Of a DNA stretch of 64,000 bases, positions 63,999 through 64,000 are shown piece after piece. The stretch is taken from contig JANLVJ010000011.1 of assembly GCA_031363945.1 (NCBI GenBank), forward strand, positions 1-64,000, written 5' to 3'. The DNA is from JANLVJ01 sp031363945. Lineage in GTDB: Bacteria; Bacteroidota; Bacteroidia; Sphingobacteriales; Sphingobacteriaceae. The notes beneath the pieces were generated by a model. It was not told the origin of the DNA, did no database searches, and saw only the letters and a list, made by a program, of their open reading frames with translations. The stretch's first letter is position 1; every line of letters starts with the position of its first letter. The position numbers and the translations under genes were made by a program.

Positions 63999-64000
63999 AG

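Noticed and set aside
1..64000. CRISPR arrays, rRNA, tRNA or prophage genes
   Set aside because: No regularly spaced repeats, no tRNA T-arm motif in the intergenic gaps, and no phage structural or integrase genes were recognised.

Overview
The window looks like a chromosomal segment of a member of the Bacteroidota, probably from the Sphingobacteriia/Cytophagia side of the phylum. Reasons: low to moderate GC, few Shine-Dalgarno sites, frequent TTG starts, a few TAnnTTTG-type -7 promoter elements, and phylum-typical gene pairs (DUF4290 next to murA, DUF4783 near nadC and plsY, a DUF983 protein, a split YeeE pair). This placement is an inference from gene content; no rRNA or tRNA gene was found.

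Layout. 1-3.5 kb: end of a TolC-like outer-membrane protein and two glycosyltransferases. 3.5-7.1 kb (minus strand): tightly overlapping operon of an SDR-fold protein without the catalytic Tyr, a flavin reductase-like protein, a cryptochrome/photolyase-family protein without Fe-S cysteines, and a DUF2071 protein. 7.8-15.3 kb: pentose-phosphate operon tkt-rpiB-tal-gnd-zwf-pgl. 15.5-20.6 kb: nadC-plsY-M48 peptidase, then a GT2 and polysaccharide deacetylase pair and a DUF4783 protein. 20.7-27.5 kb: gpmI, lipoprotein, DnaJ-like protein, hydrolase, lone ABC ATPase, MgtC-like and DUF2252 proteins. 27.5-29.3 kb: a proteorhodopsin-type proton pump followed by Brp/Blh beta-carotene dioxygenase, which makes its retinal. 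29.5-34.9 kb: YyaL-like thioredoxin-domain protein, M20 dipeptidase, DEAD-box RNA helicase. 35.2-42.5 kb: complete eboA-F cluster led by TMEM220-like and DUF983 membrane proteins. 42.6-49.5 kb: UvrD-type helicase, DUF4290, murA (Asp in place of the fosfomycin-target Cys), kdsB and others. 49.7-52.7 kb: a secreted HExxH protein and a LytS/LytTR two-component pair.

52.7-58.1 kb is accessory in character: two overlapping decayed IS3-family fragments, a small secreted protein, 1.1 kb without genes, and an ApbE-DUF2271 plus PepSY-TM pair. 58.2-62.9 kb is a sulfur/persulfide operon (TSUP exporter, CstB-like persulfide dioxygenase-rhodanese, split YeeE/YedE transporter, MFS). Its upstream end carries a broken CRP/FNR regulator while a perfect CRP/FNR-type palindrome survives inside the operon. 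The window ends with a CPBP-family membrane protease.

Themes. Three separate loci relate to light or radiation: the photolyase-like operon, the rhodopsin/blh pair, and the ebo cluster (family members in cyanobacteria help export the sunscreen scytonemin). The ebo cluster with its two extra membrane genes and the Cys-less photolyase/Tyr-less SDR operon are the best candidates for under-described systems. The rhodopsin carries a Gly where a carotenoid-antenna fenestration would be.
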